This document shows, in pieces, positions 7,295 to 7,888 of a stretch of DNA of 7,888 nt; the first letter of the stretch is position 1; each line of letters starts with the position of its first letter. Made by a program: the position numbers and the translations under genes. The DNA is from Deltaproteobacteria bacterium. GTDB lineage: Bacteria > Desulfobacterota > GWC2-55-46 > S146-70. The DNA is taken from NCBI GenBank assembly GCA_015492395.1, contig WGFD01000182.1:1-7888 (forward strand). Reading direction: 5' to 3'. The notes beneath the pieces are model-generated. The model did not search any database and was not told the DNA's origin. It was given only the letters and a program-made list of their open reading frames with translations.

Positions 7295-7888
7295 CTAGAC
7301 CTCCTGGGATTCTTTGTACTTTGCCATTATATAATCTTTTATCCTTTGTTTAAATATACCTCTATCGAACTTTATGGCATGCCTTCTGATCTTCTCCTTG
7401 TCGAATTGAAGCTGCCTTTTTTCAAACTGTTTAACCGCATTCATTAGTGACTCAGTGCTTTGCTTATGAAAGAATATACCGGTTGGATTCTCTCCGGATT
7501 GCTGGCCTCTGCTCCATGAGCCCTGCAGTGGTACAACCGTCTCCAGGATACCCCCTTTACCGTAACCTATTACCGGCCTACCGGAAGCCATCGTCTCAAC
7601 AGGAACTATACCAAAGTCTTCTTCACCGGGAAAGATTAATGCCTTACAATTTGCATAGTAATCCACAAGTTCTCTATCAGATTTCCATCCGAGAAACTCA
7701 ATATTGGAACTTGCAATCTTTTTTAGCCTCTTTTCATCCTGTCCAGTCCCAATAATCTTCAGAGGTAATCCCAAACGGTTAAAGGATTCTATAGCCAAAT
7801 CAACCCTTTTGTAAGGTGCAAAGGCTGAGACTATAAGATAATACCCCCCCTCCGCTTTTGAGATTCTAAAGTTCCTGATATCTACAGG
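7295..7888 (-). CDS. GT4-family (group 1) glycosyltransferase, C-terminal part (5' partial)
   Basis: The frame is open to the right edge, giving 197 visible residues of the C-terminal GT-B domain; the N-terminal acceptor domain lies outside. The TTG at 7798 is internal: the 30 codons before it read as normal family sequence (LIVSAFAPYKRVDL). Family marks follow: KIIGTGQDEKRLKK, EFLGWKSDRELVDYYANCKALIF, then the EX7E motif EDFGIVPVE with ETMASGRPVIGYGKGG, which binds the sugar-nucleotide donor. Such enzymes add hexoses, often mannose, from an activated nucleotide sugar to a lipid-linked oligosaccharide on the cytoplasmic face of the membrane. The stop TAG (7295-7297) touches the ATG of the phosphotransferase, so the two genes share an mRNA. 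The sequence is low in GC (one 60-base line, 7321-7380, has 16 G or C). Donor and linkage cannot be determined here. Confidence 0.92.
   Translation of the reverse strand, partial: PVDIRNFRISKAEGGYYLIVSAFAPYKRVDLAIESFNRLGLPLKIIGTGQDEKRLKKIASSNIEFLGWKSDRELVDYYANCKALIFPGEEDFGIVPVETMASGRPVIGYGKGGILETVVPLQGSWSRGQQSGENPTGIFFHKQSTESLMNAVKQFEKRQLQFDKEKIRRHAIKFDRGIFKQRIKDYIMAKYKESQEV

Noticed and set aside
7844..7850. Seven-base C run (six G plus part of a codon on the coding strand) in the glycosyltransferase, possible phase-variation tract.
   Set aside because: It is short for a phase-variable tract and the frame is intact.
1..7888. A new multi-gene defence or mobile system.
   Set aside because: Every long frame belongs to a recognised family, and there are no transposase, integrase, CRISPR repeats, toxin-antitoxin pair or tRNA-linked insertion.

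Overview
The window carries seven protein genes and no RNA gene, mobile element or CRISPR array that I can see. It reads as bacterial chromosome. Evidence for bacteria is sigma70-type promoter hexamers, Shine-Dalgarno sites before several starts, a WcaJ/WbaP-type sugar-phosphate transferase and a DapF. ATA and AGG codons are frequent. A DUF362-ferredoxin protein and a B12-binding-type radical SAM protein suggest an anaerobe. Something like Desulfobacterota or Nitrospirota would fit, but the lineage is an inference and could be wrong.

Layout. (a) 1-1085 (+): 3' part of a DUF362/4Fe-4S ferredoxin protein, open at the left edge. (b) 1098-2807 (-): radical SAM protein of the COG1032 type, convergent with (a). 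Its conserved N-terminus runs about 39 residues beyond the first ATG/GTG/TTG codon and probably starts at an ATT. (c) 2838-2979: control region with two back-to-back promoters. (d) 2980-3405 and 3416-4879 (+): archease followed by rtcB, a compact RNA-ligation operon whose promoter places the transcription start on the archease ATG. (e) 4917-5738 (-): dapF, convergent with rtcB. (f) 5739-5890: short spacer with a dyad. (g) 5891-7294 and 7295-7888 (-): polyprenyl-phosphate sugar-phosphotransferase, preceded on its own strand by a GT4 glycosyltransferase that runs off the right edge. These two genes abut (TAGATG) and belong to a surface-polysaccharide locus. Their base composition is clearly more AT-rich than the rest.

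How the genes work together. Archease and RtcB form one functional unit: archease helps RtcB guanylylation, and RtcB joins 2',3'-cyclic-phosphate or 3'-phosphate RNA ends to 5'-OH ends. The GT4 enzyme and the phosphotransferase would act on undecaprenyl-phosphate-linked sugars, the phosphotransferase starting the chain. DapF supplies meso-diaminopimelate for lysine and peptidoglycan. The DUF362 and radical SAM proteins have no assigned substrate here.

I found no convincing undescribed multi-gene system. The most unusual signals are the probable ATT start of the radical SAM gene, the predicted leaderless archease-rtcB mRNA, and the shared divergent promoter region between them.
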